A stretch of DNA of 64,000 nucleotides from Shimia_B sp039815465 (GTDB lineage Bacteria > Pseudomonadota > Alphaproteobacteria > Rhodobacterales > Rhodobacteraceae), in assembly GCA_039815465.1 (NCBI GenBank), contig JBCBZG010000022.1, forward strand, positions 5,357 through 69,356. The letters run 5' to 3'. A program made the translations under genes and the position numbers. Numbering within the stretch: position 1 is the stretch's first letter; every line of letters begins with the position of its first letter. Shown here piece by piece: positions 18,971 through 27,032 of this stretch. The notes under the pieces were generated by a model. The model was not told the origin of the DNA, ran no database searches, and worked only from the letters and a program-made list of their open reading frames with translations.

Positions 18971-20277
18971 TGATCCTCGATACCGCGACCGCAACCCTTA
19001 TTCTGATCGCCGCCTTTGTTGTGCTGATCTTTATCCGCATCCCGGTGGCTTTCGCCCTCGGTTTGGCCACGGTGCCGGTGGTGCTGCTAGAGCTTCGGCT
19101 GACACCCTTCATCGTGCTGGACCGGATGTTCCAGTCCTACAACTCCTTCATCCTGCTGGCTGTGCCCTTTTTCCTGCTGGCCGCGAACTTGATGAACTCC
19201 GGAAAGGTCACCGACCGATTGATCGAACTTGCTCGCGTGCTGACTGGCTGGATGCCCGGCGGCTTGGGTCACGTGAATGTCGCGGTTTCGATGCTGTTTG
19301 CAGGCATTTCCGGCTCCTCAACCGCCGACGCGGCAGGGATCGGCAAAATCCTGATCCCAGCGATGCAGAAAGAGGGCTATGACACACGTTTCGCCGTGGC
19401 GATCACGGCCTGCTCGTCGGTGATGGGCGTAATCATCCCACCGTCGATCCTGATGATCGTCTGGGGCGGGGTGATGCAGGTGTCGGTCGGGGCGCTGTTT
19501 CTTGGCGGAGCTATTCCGGGCCTCATGATCGGCCTGACGCTGATGGGCACGGTCTATTGCTTCGCCAAGGTGCGGAATTATCCAATTAATGCGACCCCCA
19601 GCTTGTGGGAGTTCGTTGATGCCTGGAAAGGGGCCGCGTTGGCGCTGATGACGCCCATCTTCGTGATTGGAGGTATCGTGGGCGGCATCGTCACCCCGAC
19701 AGAAAGCGCCATCATCGCGGCGGCCTATGCGCTAATCCTCGGGATGTTTGTCTACCGCACGGTCACGGTCCGCGACCTGGGCGGCATCCTCTACGATACA
19801 GCCCGCTTCGCGGCGATCTCGCTCTTTGCCATCGGGACGGCTTCGGCCTTTGGATGGCTTCTGTCCTTCTACAACGCGCCCCGAATGATTGTCGGTATCC
19901 TGACAGCGTGGGAGTTCGGCCCCTTTGGAACCGCGATGGTCATCGCGGCACTCTTCCTGCTCTTTGGCCTCTTCATCGATGCGATCCCCACGATCATCAT
20001 CTTGGGCACTGTCCTGATGCCGGTCGCCCAAGCCGGAGGCGTTGATCCCATTGCCTTTGCCATCATCGGGATCGTCTCACTGGCCTTTGGCCTCGTGACG
20101 CCGCCTTACGGGCTTTGTCTACTGATATCAGCGGCCATAGGCGGGCTGAACGTGGTCCAGGTGCTCCGCGAGGTGGTGATCATCCTGGCCCCCATGCTGG
20201 TAATCCTCGTCCTGCTCGCCGCGTTCCCCGCGATCATCCTTTGGCTTCCGAAACTGCTTATGCCCGGCGCGTTCTGA
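18970..20277 (+). CDS. TRAP transporter large permease (DctM family)
   Basis: The protein has 435 residues with about 12 hydrophobic segments. Family motifs include NSFILLAVPFFLLAANLM, the SGSSTADAAGIGKI loop, and SVMGVIIPPSILMIVWG. It forms the translocation path for the substrate delivered by the DctP protein, driven by a sodium gradient. It overlaps dctQ by one base. The next gene, an SDR dehydrogenase, begins about 40 bases later, so transport and catabolism are in the same operon. Confidence 0.95.
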   Translation: MILDTATATLILIAAFVVLIFIRIPVAFALGLATVPVVLLELRLTPFIVLDRMFQSYNSFILLAVPFFLLAANLMNSGKVTDRLIELARVLTGWMPGGLGHVNVAVSMLFAGISGSSTADAAGIGKILIPAMQKEGYDTRFAVAITACSSVMGVIIPPSILMIVWGGVMQVSVGALFLGGAIPGLMIGLTLMGTVYCFAKVRNYPINATPSLWEFVDAWKGAALALMTPIFVIGGIVGGIVTPTESAIIAAAYALILGMFVYRTVTVRDLGGILYDTARFAAISLFAIGTASAFGWLLSFYNAPRMIVGILTAWEFGPFGTAMVIAALFLLFGLFIDAIPTIIILGTVLMPVAQAGGVDPIAFAIIGIVSLAFGLVTPPYGLCLLISAAIGGLNVVQVLREVVIILAPMLVILVLLAAFPAIILWLPKLLMPGAF

Positions 20278-20315
20278 CCCGGCACCAAACCCACTCATTT
20301 ACAGAAAGGCCCGCA

Positions 20316-21059
20316 ATGAAACTCCAAGGAAAAACCGCCATCGTCACCGGAGGGGGCCGCGACATTGGGCGGGCCGTCGCCGAAAAGCTGGCTTCAGAAG
20401 GCGCGAGCGTCGCGATCAACTACTTCTCAAGCTCGAAGGGCGCAGATGAAGCAGTTGAGGCCATCGAAGCACATGGCGGACGTGCCATCGCCGTCCAGGG
20501 GGACTTGAACAAGAAGTCCGACGCAGATGCCCTTGTGCAGGCTGCGGTGGATGCGTTTGGCGGCGTGGATATCCTCGTAAATAACGCAGGTGGTCTGATC
20601 GCGCGCAAGACCGTCGCCGAGATGCCGCTAGAGCATTGGGATGCGGTGATGCGTCTCAACCTGACAAGCACCTTCTTGATGACGCAAGCGTGCCTTGCCC
20701 ACATGAAAAGCGGCGCAATCGTGAACCTTGCAAGCCAAGCGGGCCGCGATGGTGGAGGTCCTGGTGCCGTGGCCTACGCAACCTCGAAAGGGGCGGTGAT
20801 GACCCTGACGAGAGGCCTCGCCAAGGAGGTTGGTCCCCATATTCGGGTCAACGCGCTGTGCCCCGGCATGATCGACACCGATTTCCACAATGTGCATACC
20901 CCGGATGCCGGGCGACGCGGCTACGAGGCAAACGCCCCGATGAAACGCCAGGGCCACGTTGAAGACGCAGCCAACCTTGTTCTGTTTCTCGCTAGTGACG
21001 ACAGCGCTTTCATCACGGGAACGAATATCGACATCAACGGCGGCATGCTTTTCTCGTAG
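20316..21059 (+). CDS. SDR oxidoreductase, probable uronate (DEH-type) reductase
   Basis: The protein has 247 residues. The start at 20316 gives MKLQGKTAIVTGGGRDIG with AGAAAGG upstream; a longer frame would run into dctM. The NAD(P)-binding TGGGRDIG, the NNAGG motif, catalytic Ser in VNLASQAG and YATSK (Tyr-x-x-x-Lys) are all present. The ending GTNIDINGGMLFS is typical of classical SDRs. Set between a TRAP importer and kdgF/kdgK, it probably reduces 4-deoxy-5-ketouronate (DEH) to 2-keto-3-deoxygluconate. The enzyme class is certain. The substrate is inferred from context. Confidence 0.9.
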   Translation: MKLQGKTAIVTGGGRDIGRAVAEKLASEGASVAINYFSSSKGADEAVEAIEAHGGRAIAVQGDLNKKSDADALVQAAVDAFGGVDILVNNAGGLIARKTVAEMPLEHWDAVMRLNLTSTFLMTQACLAHMKSGAIVNLASQAGRDGGGPGAVAYATSKGAVMTLTRGLAKEVGPHIRVNALCPGMIDTDFHNVHTPDAGRRGYEANAPMKRQGHVEDAANLVLFLASDDSAFITGTNIDINGGMLFS

Positions 21060-21076
21060 GTCGCAAGGATACCAAG

Positions 21077-21388
21077 ATGTCAGATTTCCCTATTGTCCCG
21101 ACCGGACCCGACGTGACCCGGCAGGTCTTGTCGGATCATGAAAAACTGATGGTTGTCGCGTTTCGTTTTGGCGCTGCGGGGGCGATTGGTGCCCTGCACA
21201 ACCATCCGCACGTGCAATCAACCTACGTCGAAAGCGGGCGCTTTCGCTTCACGCTTGGCAAAGAAGAGCGTGAGGTTGGTCCGGGCGACAGCTTCGTGAT
21301 CCCGTCCGAGCAGATGCACGGTTGCGTCTGCCTCGTGCCTGGCGTGCTCATCGACACTTTTACGCCGCGTCGTGATGATTTTCTCTGA
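21077..21388 (+). CDS. kdgF: KdgF-like cupin (unsaturated uronate ring-opening enzyme)
   Basis: A single-domain cupin of 103 residues. The metal-binding set is visible as HNHPHVQ (His41, His43, Gln47) and His81 in SEQMHG. VGPGDSFVIPSEQMHGC and the ending VLIDTFTPRRDDFL are typical of KdgF. That family converts 4,5-unsaturated uronate monomers from pectin or alginate into the linear keto form. It sits directly after the SDR and overlaps the kinase gene, so the order of enzymes matches the pathway. The call is strong on motif and context together. Confidence 0.88.
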   Translation: MSDFPIVPTGPDVTRQVLSDHEKLMVVAFRFGAAGAIGALHNHPHVQSTYVESGRFRFTLGKEEREVGPGDSFVIPSEQMHGCVCLVPGVLIDTFTPRRDDFL

Positions 21389-22301
21389 AGGCAGCAGCCC
21401 AAGGCGCGTCTTGTCGATTGGGGAGTGTATGGCGGAACTCGCCCCTACCGGGGACGCTAGGACGTTTCGCATGGGCTTTGCTGGCGATACCTTCAACACG
21501 GCGTGGTATCTCGCCCAGATTTCGACCCAGACCGAGGTCGCCTACTTCACCGCCGTCGGTGATGATGACCTGTCCGCCGAGATGCTGGCGTTCATGCGGG
21601 CCAGCGGAATTTCGGACGCCCATATCCAGGTGGTGCCGAAGAAGACGGTTGGGCTCTATCGGATACATGTGAAGGAGGGGGAGCGCAGCTTCACCTATTG
21701 GAGGGAGGCATCAGCAGCCCGTGAGCTTGCCGCGAACGAAGATGCACTGAACTCGGCCCTTGATCAGGCGGACCTGATCTACTTCTCGGGGATCACACTC
21801 GCGATCCTCGAAGACGAACCCCGGAGCACTCTTCTGCGAGCCGTAGAAGCGGCACGGGTAAAGGGCAAAACCATCGCCTTCGACCCAAATCTGCGCCCCC
21901 GACTTTGGCAATCAGTTGAGGAAATGAAATCCAAAGTCATGCAGGCTGCGAGCCTTGCAGACCTAGTTTTACCCTCTTTCGAAGACGAAGCCGATTGGTT
22001 CGGCGATAGTGATCCCAAGGCAACTCTGGACCGATATGCGGAACTCGGCGCTTCACATGTCGTAGTCAAAGACGGAGACAACCCGGTGATCTTTCAGTCC
22101 GACGCCAATCAAACCGAAGTGTTGGTTCCACCGATTGGCGTCCCAGAAGACACCACCGCTGCGGGTGACAGTTTCAATGCTGGCGTATTGAATGGCTTGA
22201 TAGAGGGGCGGGACCTCCACACCAGCATCCAGGAAGGATGTGCGCTCGCAGGGCGCGTCGTTCAGCAATCCGGGGCGTTGGTTCCGGTTGGTCGGACCTG
22301 A
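21375..22301 (+). CDS. kdgK: 2-keto-3-deoxygluconate kinase (PfkB family)
   Basis: Phosphorylates KDG to KDPG. The protein has about 308 residues. The PfkB signatures are GFAGDTFNTAWYLA (sugar-binding GDxxN) and the C-terminal DTTAAGDSFNAGVL with catalytic Asp and the anion hole. YRIHVKEGERSFTYWREASA matches KDG kinases. The start is GTG 21372 or ATG 21375; both overlap kdgF by about 15 bases. No KDPG aldolase gene follows, so the product must be cleaved by an enzyme encoded elsewhere. It closes the uronate operon. Confidence 0.9.
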   Translation: MIFSEGSSPRRVLSIGECMAELAPTGDARTFRMGFAGDTFNTAWYLAQISTQTEVAYFTAVGDDDLSAEMLAFMRASGISDAHIQVVPKKTVGLYRIHVKEGERSFTYWREASAARELAANEDALNSALDQADLIYFSGITLAILEDEPRSTLLRAVEAARVKGKTIAFDPNLRPRLWQSVEEMKSKVMQAASLADLVLPSFEDEADWFGDSDPKATLDRYAELGASHVVVKDGDNPVIFQSDANQTEVLVPPIGVPEDTTAAGDSFNAGVLNGLIEGRDLHTSIQEGCALAGRVVQQSGALVPVGRT

Positions 22302-22419
22302 TCGACCTAGCTTCCGGCCACCCAGATTGAGGGGACGGTTCCTCGATACACCTCAGTCTTCGTTCGGAAAGAGTTCGGCCCCCAACCTCGCCATAACGCA
22401 TTCACAAAAGCGACCAGGT

Positions 22420-23640
22420 TCAAGATTGAACCAAAGCCCGCAAGTCATTCGCGGGGAATCTTGGCAGGGTTAGTGTAATCACGACAGCAATTGCCAAAAG
22501 ACACGCGGCCCCTAGAAAGGCTGCGCCATAGCTTCCCGTTGCGTCCCAGATGAAACCTGCGGCCAGCGGGCTGATGGCGCACCCGGCGCTAAAGCAGCTA
22601 TACAAAATCCCAAACAACGCGCCGTAGTTTCGGGTCCCGAAATATCGGGCCGTATAGTAGCCGATCAGATCAACTTCGGCCCCAATCGCAAAGCCGAGCG
22701 CAATCGCACCAATGATGGCGAAGGACGCGCCGCCGAGCGCCATGACGGCCAAACCCAGGGCGGCGGCGGAAAACAGAACCGCTGTGACATAGGGTGCGAA
22801 GATGCGATCAACGAGGAACCCGGCGCTGAGACGCCCGACGATGACCGAGACGCCGATGATCGCCGTATAGCCTCCGGCTGTTTCGGGGCTGAACCCCGCA
22901 TCCAGCAACATCGGTATGAAACTTGGGATCAAGCCGCAGACTCCGAATGCGATAAGGAAGAATACAAGGGCGAGCTTCCTGAACTCGGCCCGCTTTATGT
23001 CCGACTTCACGAGGGGCGTCTCCACGCCTTCAGTGCTGGCTGCATCATCTTCCGGACCTCGATCTTTTATCCAGAGCCAGACAATCGGTATCGGCGCTAT
23101 AATAATGAGGCTGAGGAGGGCCATGGCTGCCCGCCAGCCATGTTCGGCGACGTAAGGTGTAAAGATCGCTGGCAGCGCGGCTCCGGCAAAGCCGGTGGAC
23201 ATAAGACCAAGCCCCAGTGCCAGCCCCCGGTTGCGAGCAAACCAGCCGTTGATCGCCCGCGTAAAGGACACCGGTGTCGCCCCGGCCCCTGCCAGGGCGA
23301 ACAGCGCCACGATGCCGTATAGCCCCAGGAGGCTGCCGTTCAGAAAGGTCGCGAAATAGGTGCTGACACCAAAGAGAAACATCGACGGGATTGCCACCTT
23401 GCGGATGCCGAACATGTCGATGGCCCGCCCAGCCAAAGGCACCGCCGCGATCAATATGATGGTCGCTGCTGTTTGAGCCCCACCAATCTGCGCACGGCTC
23501 CAGCCGAACTCGTCCTGCCAAGGAACAATCCAAAGGCCGAATGTATAAAAGAGAACGGAGTTGATGGCGACGCCGATGCCAAAGAATGACGCAACCAACA
23601 CACCCCATCCGCGTTTGAATTCGTTGACTTGGCTCGCCAT
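22420..23640 (-). CDS. MFS transporter
   Basis: The protein has about 406 residues and twelve predicted membrane helices. The A-like motif GRAIDMFGIRKVAIP lies in loop 2-3 and GRLSAGFLVDRIF in the second half. The ATG at 23640 has GAGG upstream; a TTG 4 codons earlier is less likely. It resembles monocarboxylate/oxalate-type MFS carriers (OFA or MCT-like). It is the last gene of the GST/FAH/cyclase operon and lies convergent with kdgK, so it probably imports or exports the compound that operon degrades. Confidence 0.88.
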   Translation of the reverse strand: MASQVNEFKRGWGVLVASFFGIGVAINSVLFYTFGLWIVPWQDEFGWSRAQIGGAQTAATIILIAAVPLAGRAIDMFGIRKVAIPSMFLFGVSTYFATFLNGSLLGLYGIVALFALAGAGATPVSFTRAINGWFARNRGLALGLGLMSTGFAGAALPAIFTPYVAEHGWRAAMALLSLIIIAPIPIVWLWIKDRGPEDDAASTEGVETPLVKSDIKRAEFRKLALVFFLIAFGVCGLIPSFIPMLLDAGFSPETAGGYTAIIGVSVIVGRLSAGFLVDRIFAPYVTAVLFSAAALGLAVMALGGASFAIIGAIALGFAIGAEVDLIGYYTARYFGTRNYGALFGILYSCFSAGCAISPLAAGFIWDATGSYGAAFLGAACLLAIAVVITLTLPRFPANDLRALVQS

Positions 23641-23676
23641 TGGGCACCTCAATCGAAACTTGAAAATGGGAAAGAG

Positions 23677-24441
23677 TTAGCTGTCGAGGATCGCGATAAC
23701 CCTTGCGGGTGCGGCAGACGCCCCGGCCAGCTTGAGCGGCATCACATGCACCGTGAAGCCCTGGGGCGGGAGCGCTGACAGGTTCGTCAACTGCTCCATA
23801 TGCCAATAGGTGCGTTCGATGCCAACGCGGTGCGCCTCCCAGAAAAGATCGTCCCGGTTGTCAGCTTTGGCGCGAGCGATATGGACGTGGAACGGCAGGT
23901 CCCATCCCCATTGATCTATGCCCATCACCCGCGACCCTTGGTCGATCAGCCACTCTGTGGCCTCCGCGCTCATACCGGTGCCGCGCTTCCAGAAATCAGG
24001 CTCGCCGTGGAATTTATCCCTGTCCGTTCGGATCAGGGTTATGGTGCCCTCTGTGATCTGTGCGCCGATCCTGTCCAACTCCGCCTTTAAGTCGGCCACG
24101 GTGATGGCCTCGCCATCGGGTTTGGCCGACATATCGAGCACGACGCCGGGTCCGATGCACCGCTGAAGCGGGAGCGCCTCGATGCCTTCGGCAGGCTTGC
24201 CTTCCGATGTCAGCGCGTAGTGGATCGGCGCGTCGATGTGGGTTGTGGAATGCACCCCCAATTTGCGGATCGTGTCATCGGCCCATCCGTCGAAGTTCTT
24301 GGGCATCAGTCGGAAGGGAAGTCCCAGGGCCCGCAGCAACAGCTTGGAGGCAAAGCGGCTTTTCGGTTTGACCTTGATCCGGAGGAAGAAGGGGGCCGAC
24401 GGGTTGTCCTGGATCGTGTGGGACAGATCGATGATCTTCAT
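23677..24441 (-). CDS. Cyclase-family metal-dependent hydrolase (kynurenine formamidase-like)
   Basis: The protein has 254 residues. The family motif HxTHxDxPxH is present as HSTTHIDAPIHY, with IIDLSHTIQDN at the N-terminus and IRTDRDKF, GIDQWGWD later. Members hydrolyse amides, lactones or related bonds using metal ions. Its start overlaps the FAH-hydrolase stop by 4 bases. Together with a GST and a fumarylacetoacetate-hydrolase-like enzyme it suggests degradation of a ring-derived compound. The true substrate is not recognisable. Confidence 0.85.
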   Translation of the reverse strand: MKIIDLSHTIQDNPSAPFFLRIKVKPKSRFASKLLLRALGLPFRLMPKNFDGWADDTIRKLGVHSTTHIDAPIHYALTSEGKPAEGIEALPLQRCIGPGVVLDMSAKPDGEAITVADLKAELDRIGAQITEGTITLIRTDRDKFHGEPDFWKRGTGMSAEATEWLIDQGSRVMGIDQWGWDLPFHVHIARAKADNRDDLFWEAHRVGIERTYWHMEQLTNLSALPPQGFTVHVMPLKLAGASAAPARVIAILDS

Positions 24442-25427
24442 GCCCTTTTACCCGGGGCAGAGATGGTGTTCGTCAAATTACCCACACCGTCAATCGTCAA
24501 TGATAGCGTATCGCCTGGCTTGATCAGGGCGTCGTTTTCCATTCCTGCCCCGCCGGGAAGCGTCCCCGATCCGAACAGTTCGCCCGGCACAAGTTGCTCG
24601 TCGCGAGAGGCATAGGCGATGGCTTCGGGCAGCGTAAACTGAGCGTTCGCATCGCTGACTTCAGCGACCTTCTTGCCATTGATCGCCACCGCCCCAGTGA
24701 GTGATCCCAGTTTGGGCAGAACTTCATCGGCGGTCACGATCTCGGCGGACATGGCGGCTGCGAAGTGCTTGGCCTTCTGCGGACCGAAGCCAGACTGCAT
24801 CTCGTCGATTTGAACGTCCCGGGCGCTCAGGTCGTTGAGGACGACAAAACCACCAATCGCGGCGGCGGCCTCGTCGGGCGACGCATTCAACAACGGTTTG
24901 GCAAGGATTGCTCCCAATTCAAGCTCGTAGTCCAACAGGTTTGAGTATGACGGCCATGGTAGGGCGTCGCCCTCGGTCAGCATCGTGTTGTGGTTGCTGA
25001 GGTAATAGATCGGTTGCTGATACCAGAGCCTGTGCGGTTTGAATTTCGGGAACGGCTTCTTCGTCACTGCCTCGAAGACCCGGGTGATGGGGAAAGCGCG
25101 TGGCATAAGGCGGCGCACCATACCCCGTGACGCATTGATGACGTGGGCTTCGAACAGCATGAAATCACGAAATGACTTTAAGGCAACGGGCACGCAGGGC
25201 TGACAGGCTTCGCGGGCAGCGTCGGGCAGGTTCGGGGCTAGGGCAAGGAGGGAGTCTCGGCCCGATGCATTTATTTGGAGGAAGGGCATCACATCGTCGT
25301 CGGGTGTGATGCCCTGTTGATCCAGCAGCGCCAGAACCTCTAAACTACCGCTTAGCCGTTTCCAGCCGGACGGAAGTGAAACCTCCGCCACCCGCCGTCC
25401 CTGTATTTGGCGTAGCCGTAACCTCAT
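24438..25427 (-). CDS. Fumarylacetoacetate hydrolase-family protein
   Basis: The protein has 329 residues. The FAH core shows LDYELELGAILAK (metal-binding acids), LNDLSARDVQIDE, GPQKAKHF and GELFGSGTLPGGAGME. The family cleaves or decarboxylates beta-diketo acids such as fumarylpyruvate or fumarylacetoacetate. The N-terminal 85 residues form the usual cap region. It overlaps both neighbours by 4 bases (GST upstream, cyclase downstream), so it is made as part of a tightly coupled enzyme set. A fumarylpyruvate-like substrate is plausible because of the GST, but this is not proven. Confidence 0.9.
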   Translation of the reverse strand: MRLRLRQIQGRRVAEVSLPSGWKRLSGSLEVLALLDQQGITPDDDVMPFLQINASGRDSLLALAPNLPDAAREACQPCVPVALKSFRDFMLFEAHVINASRGMVRRLMPRAFPITRVFEAVTKKPFPKFKPHRLWYQQPIYYLSNHNTMLTEGDALPWPSYSNLLDYELELGAILAKPLLNASPDEAAAAIGGFVVLNDLSARDVQIDEMQSGFGPQKAKHFAAAMSAEIVTADEVLPKLGSLTGAVAINGKKVAEVSDANAQFTLPEAIAYASRDEQLVPGELFGSGTLPGGAGMENDALIKPGDTLSLTIDGVGNLTNTISAPGKRA

Positions 25428-26242
25428 TGATCCGTGTCCTCTGTGTGCTTGGTCGGTAGGAGCTTTGAACCGACCCAGTTGCGCAAACGTGCGTATTGGA
25501 ATTCCGTGCGCTCACTCAGGCGCGTGTTCTTGTAGAAGGCTTCCGCATAGGCGGGGCGGGTCTGAAGCCGGTCCATCCAGGCCAGGGTTTTTTCGGCCTT
25601 TTGAAATGGGGCGTCGCAGCCAAGGTCCAGCATGCGGTCGATCAGGGGGGCCAGAGTCAGGTCCGCGAGGGTGAGTTGGGTTCCCATGATCCAAGGCCCG
25701 TTTTGCAGCGCCGCTTCGATCCGTTCGACAGTAAGGCTCAGATGTTGGTCGGCCTCGCGGATGTCTTCTACTGAGAACCCCTTGCCTTGGTTCATTTTGC
25801 CGTAGAAACCCTGGCGCACGGTCCGCATATCCGTGTCCTTTTGGAACGCCTTCGTTCCCTTGATCAGCCGCAACGACGGAAGAAACACTTTCTCGAACGA
25901 TGGCACCCGCACCGCTTTGGTCGGAACCTCTTCCATGAAACGGAGCCAGGCGCGCATGTGGGCGCGCTCTACCGGGTCCGCCGGAGTCAGCGGCACTTCC
26001 GGGAACACCTCATCAAGGTATTCGACGATGGCCGAGCTTTCCGTGATGATCGCGCCGTCGTGGACGAGGGTTGGAACAACACCGTTCGGATTGATCGCCA
26101 GATATTCGGGATCAAGCTGCTCTTGCCGCGCAAAGCTGATCTCACGAGATGTGAAAGTGATCCGCTTTTCCGCAAGCGTCAGCCGCACCTTTTGCGAACA
26201 GGTCGAGTAGGCCGCGTGATACAGCGTCAGGCCCGATGCCAT
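25424..26242 (-). CDS. Glutathione S-transferase-family protein
   Basis: The protein has about 272 residues. The thioredoxin-like N-terminal domain starts LTLYHAAYSTCSQKVRLTLA, with the Ser/Cys position for glutathione activation, then NPNGVVPTLVHDG and ITESSAIVEYLDE (glutathione gamma-glutamyl site). A helical C-terminal domain follows. The ATG at 26242 is chosen because GGAGG lies upstream; a longer start lacks this. In this operon it could be a maleylpyruvate-type isomerase or an ether/thioether-cleaving GST. First gene of the TetR-flanked operon. Confidence 0.88.
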   Translation of the reverse strand: MASGLTLYHAAYSTCSQKVRLTLAEKRITFTSREISFARQEQLDPEYLAINPNGVVPTLVHDGAIITESSAIVEYLDEVFPEVPLTPADPVERAHMRAWLRFMEEVPTKAVRVPSFEKVFLPSLRLIKGTKAFQKDTDMRTVRQGFYGKMNQGKGFSVEDIREADQHLSLTVERIEAALQNGPWIMGTQLTLADLTLAPLIDRMLDLGCDAPFQKAEKTLAWMDRLQTRPAYAEAFYKNTRLSERTEFQYARLRNWVGSKLLPTKHTEDTDQ

Positions 26243-26261
26243 GTCGTTTCCTCCCGTAAAC

Positions 26262-26335
26262 ACCAATTTGGTATAAGCGCTTCATTTTTGAGTCAATAAA
26301 AATGGAGCGCTTGCTTCAAAATGTGAGTTTGGTAT
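26262..26335. promoter_or_regulatory. Operator region between GST operon and tetR
   Basis: A 15-bp inverted repeat with one mismatch (26275-26289 and 26298-26312, spacer GAGTCAAT) begins and ends with AAGCGCTT-like arms. It is flanked by direct repeats TTTGGTAT (26267-26274 and 26328-26335). ACCAA-T-TTGGT (26262-26272) is another small palindrome. This is a strong candidate site for the divergent TetR regulator. Confidence 0.7.
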
Positions 26336-26344
26336 GCATTCGAC

Positions 26345-27004
26345 ATGGCGGGATCGCGTTACAAAAAATCTGCACAAACCCAGGAACGGTTGTTGGATGC
26401 TGCTGAAGAACTCTTTGCTTTGCAGGGGTTTGATGTGACGACAACTCGACAGATCACTGAGAAGGCAGGCGTCCGAAACGCGAGTGTGAACTACTACTTC
26501 GAGACGAAGCATGCTTTGGGTGTTGCCGTCCTGGCGCGTCGTTTCGATGTGTTGAGAGTTCAGAGGGAGGCGCGTCTAGCCGAGGTAGAGCCCGGTCAGG
26601 GGGCCGCGACGCTTCGGGCTATCGTCAATGCATTTGTGCTCCCACTTGCTGAGTTGACCCGTAGCGGGGGACAGGGCTGGGCCAACTACAACCGGATCGT
26701 TGCACAACTATCGGCAAGCGGTGCATGGCCAAAAGATGACTACGTTGAGAAGGTCAATTCCTCGGCGGCCAAGTTCGTATCCGCTCTGCACATGGCCTTC
26801 CCCGAGGCCACGCTTCCCGACATCATTCGTGGATATCAGTTTATGCTCGGGGCGGTCTTGCTTTCCTTCGCGGAGACTCGGCGCTTCGCAGAAATGAGCA
26901 GCGGCCTGATTGCGCCAGAGGATGTCTATGAGCGCCCAGAGATGCTTGTGGAATTCCTGGTCGGCGGTCTATCCCGAATGCTTGGCGAAACCAAAGAATC
27001 CTAG
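26345..27004 (+). CDS. TetR-family transcriptional regulator
   Basis: The protein has 219 residues. The N-terminal helix-turn-helix is typical: RLLDAAEELFALQGFDVTTT then ITEKAGVRNASVNYYFETKH. The C-terminal ligand domain is helical, with DIIRGYQFMLGAVLLSFAET. It is divergent from the GST/FAH/cyclase/MFS operon across about 100 bases holding a long inverted repeat, so it most likely represses that operon and itself until a pathway compound binds. The ligand is unknown. It is convergent with the multicopper oxidase gene. Confidence 0.92.
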   Translation: MAGSRYKKSAQTQERLLDAAEELFALQGFDVTTTRQITEKAGVRNASVNYYFETKHALGVAVLARRFDVLRVQREARLAEVEPGQGAATLRAIVNAFVLPLAELTRSGGQGWANYNRIVAQLSASGAWPKDDYVEKVNSSAAKFVSALHMAFPEATLPDIIRGYQFMLGAVLLSFAETRRFAEMSSGLIAPEDVYERPEMLVEFLVGGLSRMLGETKES

Positions 27005-27032
27005 AAGGCTGCGCAATCCAGAGATGGACATG

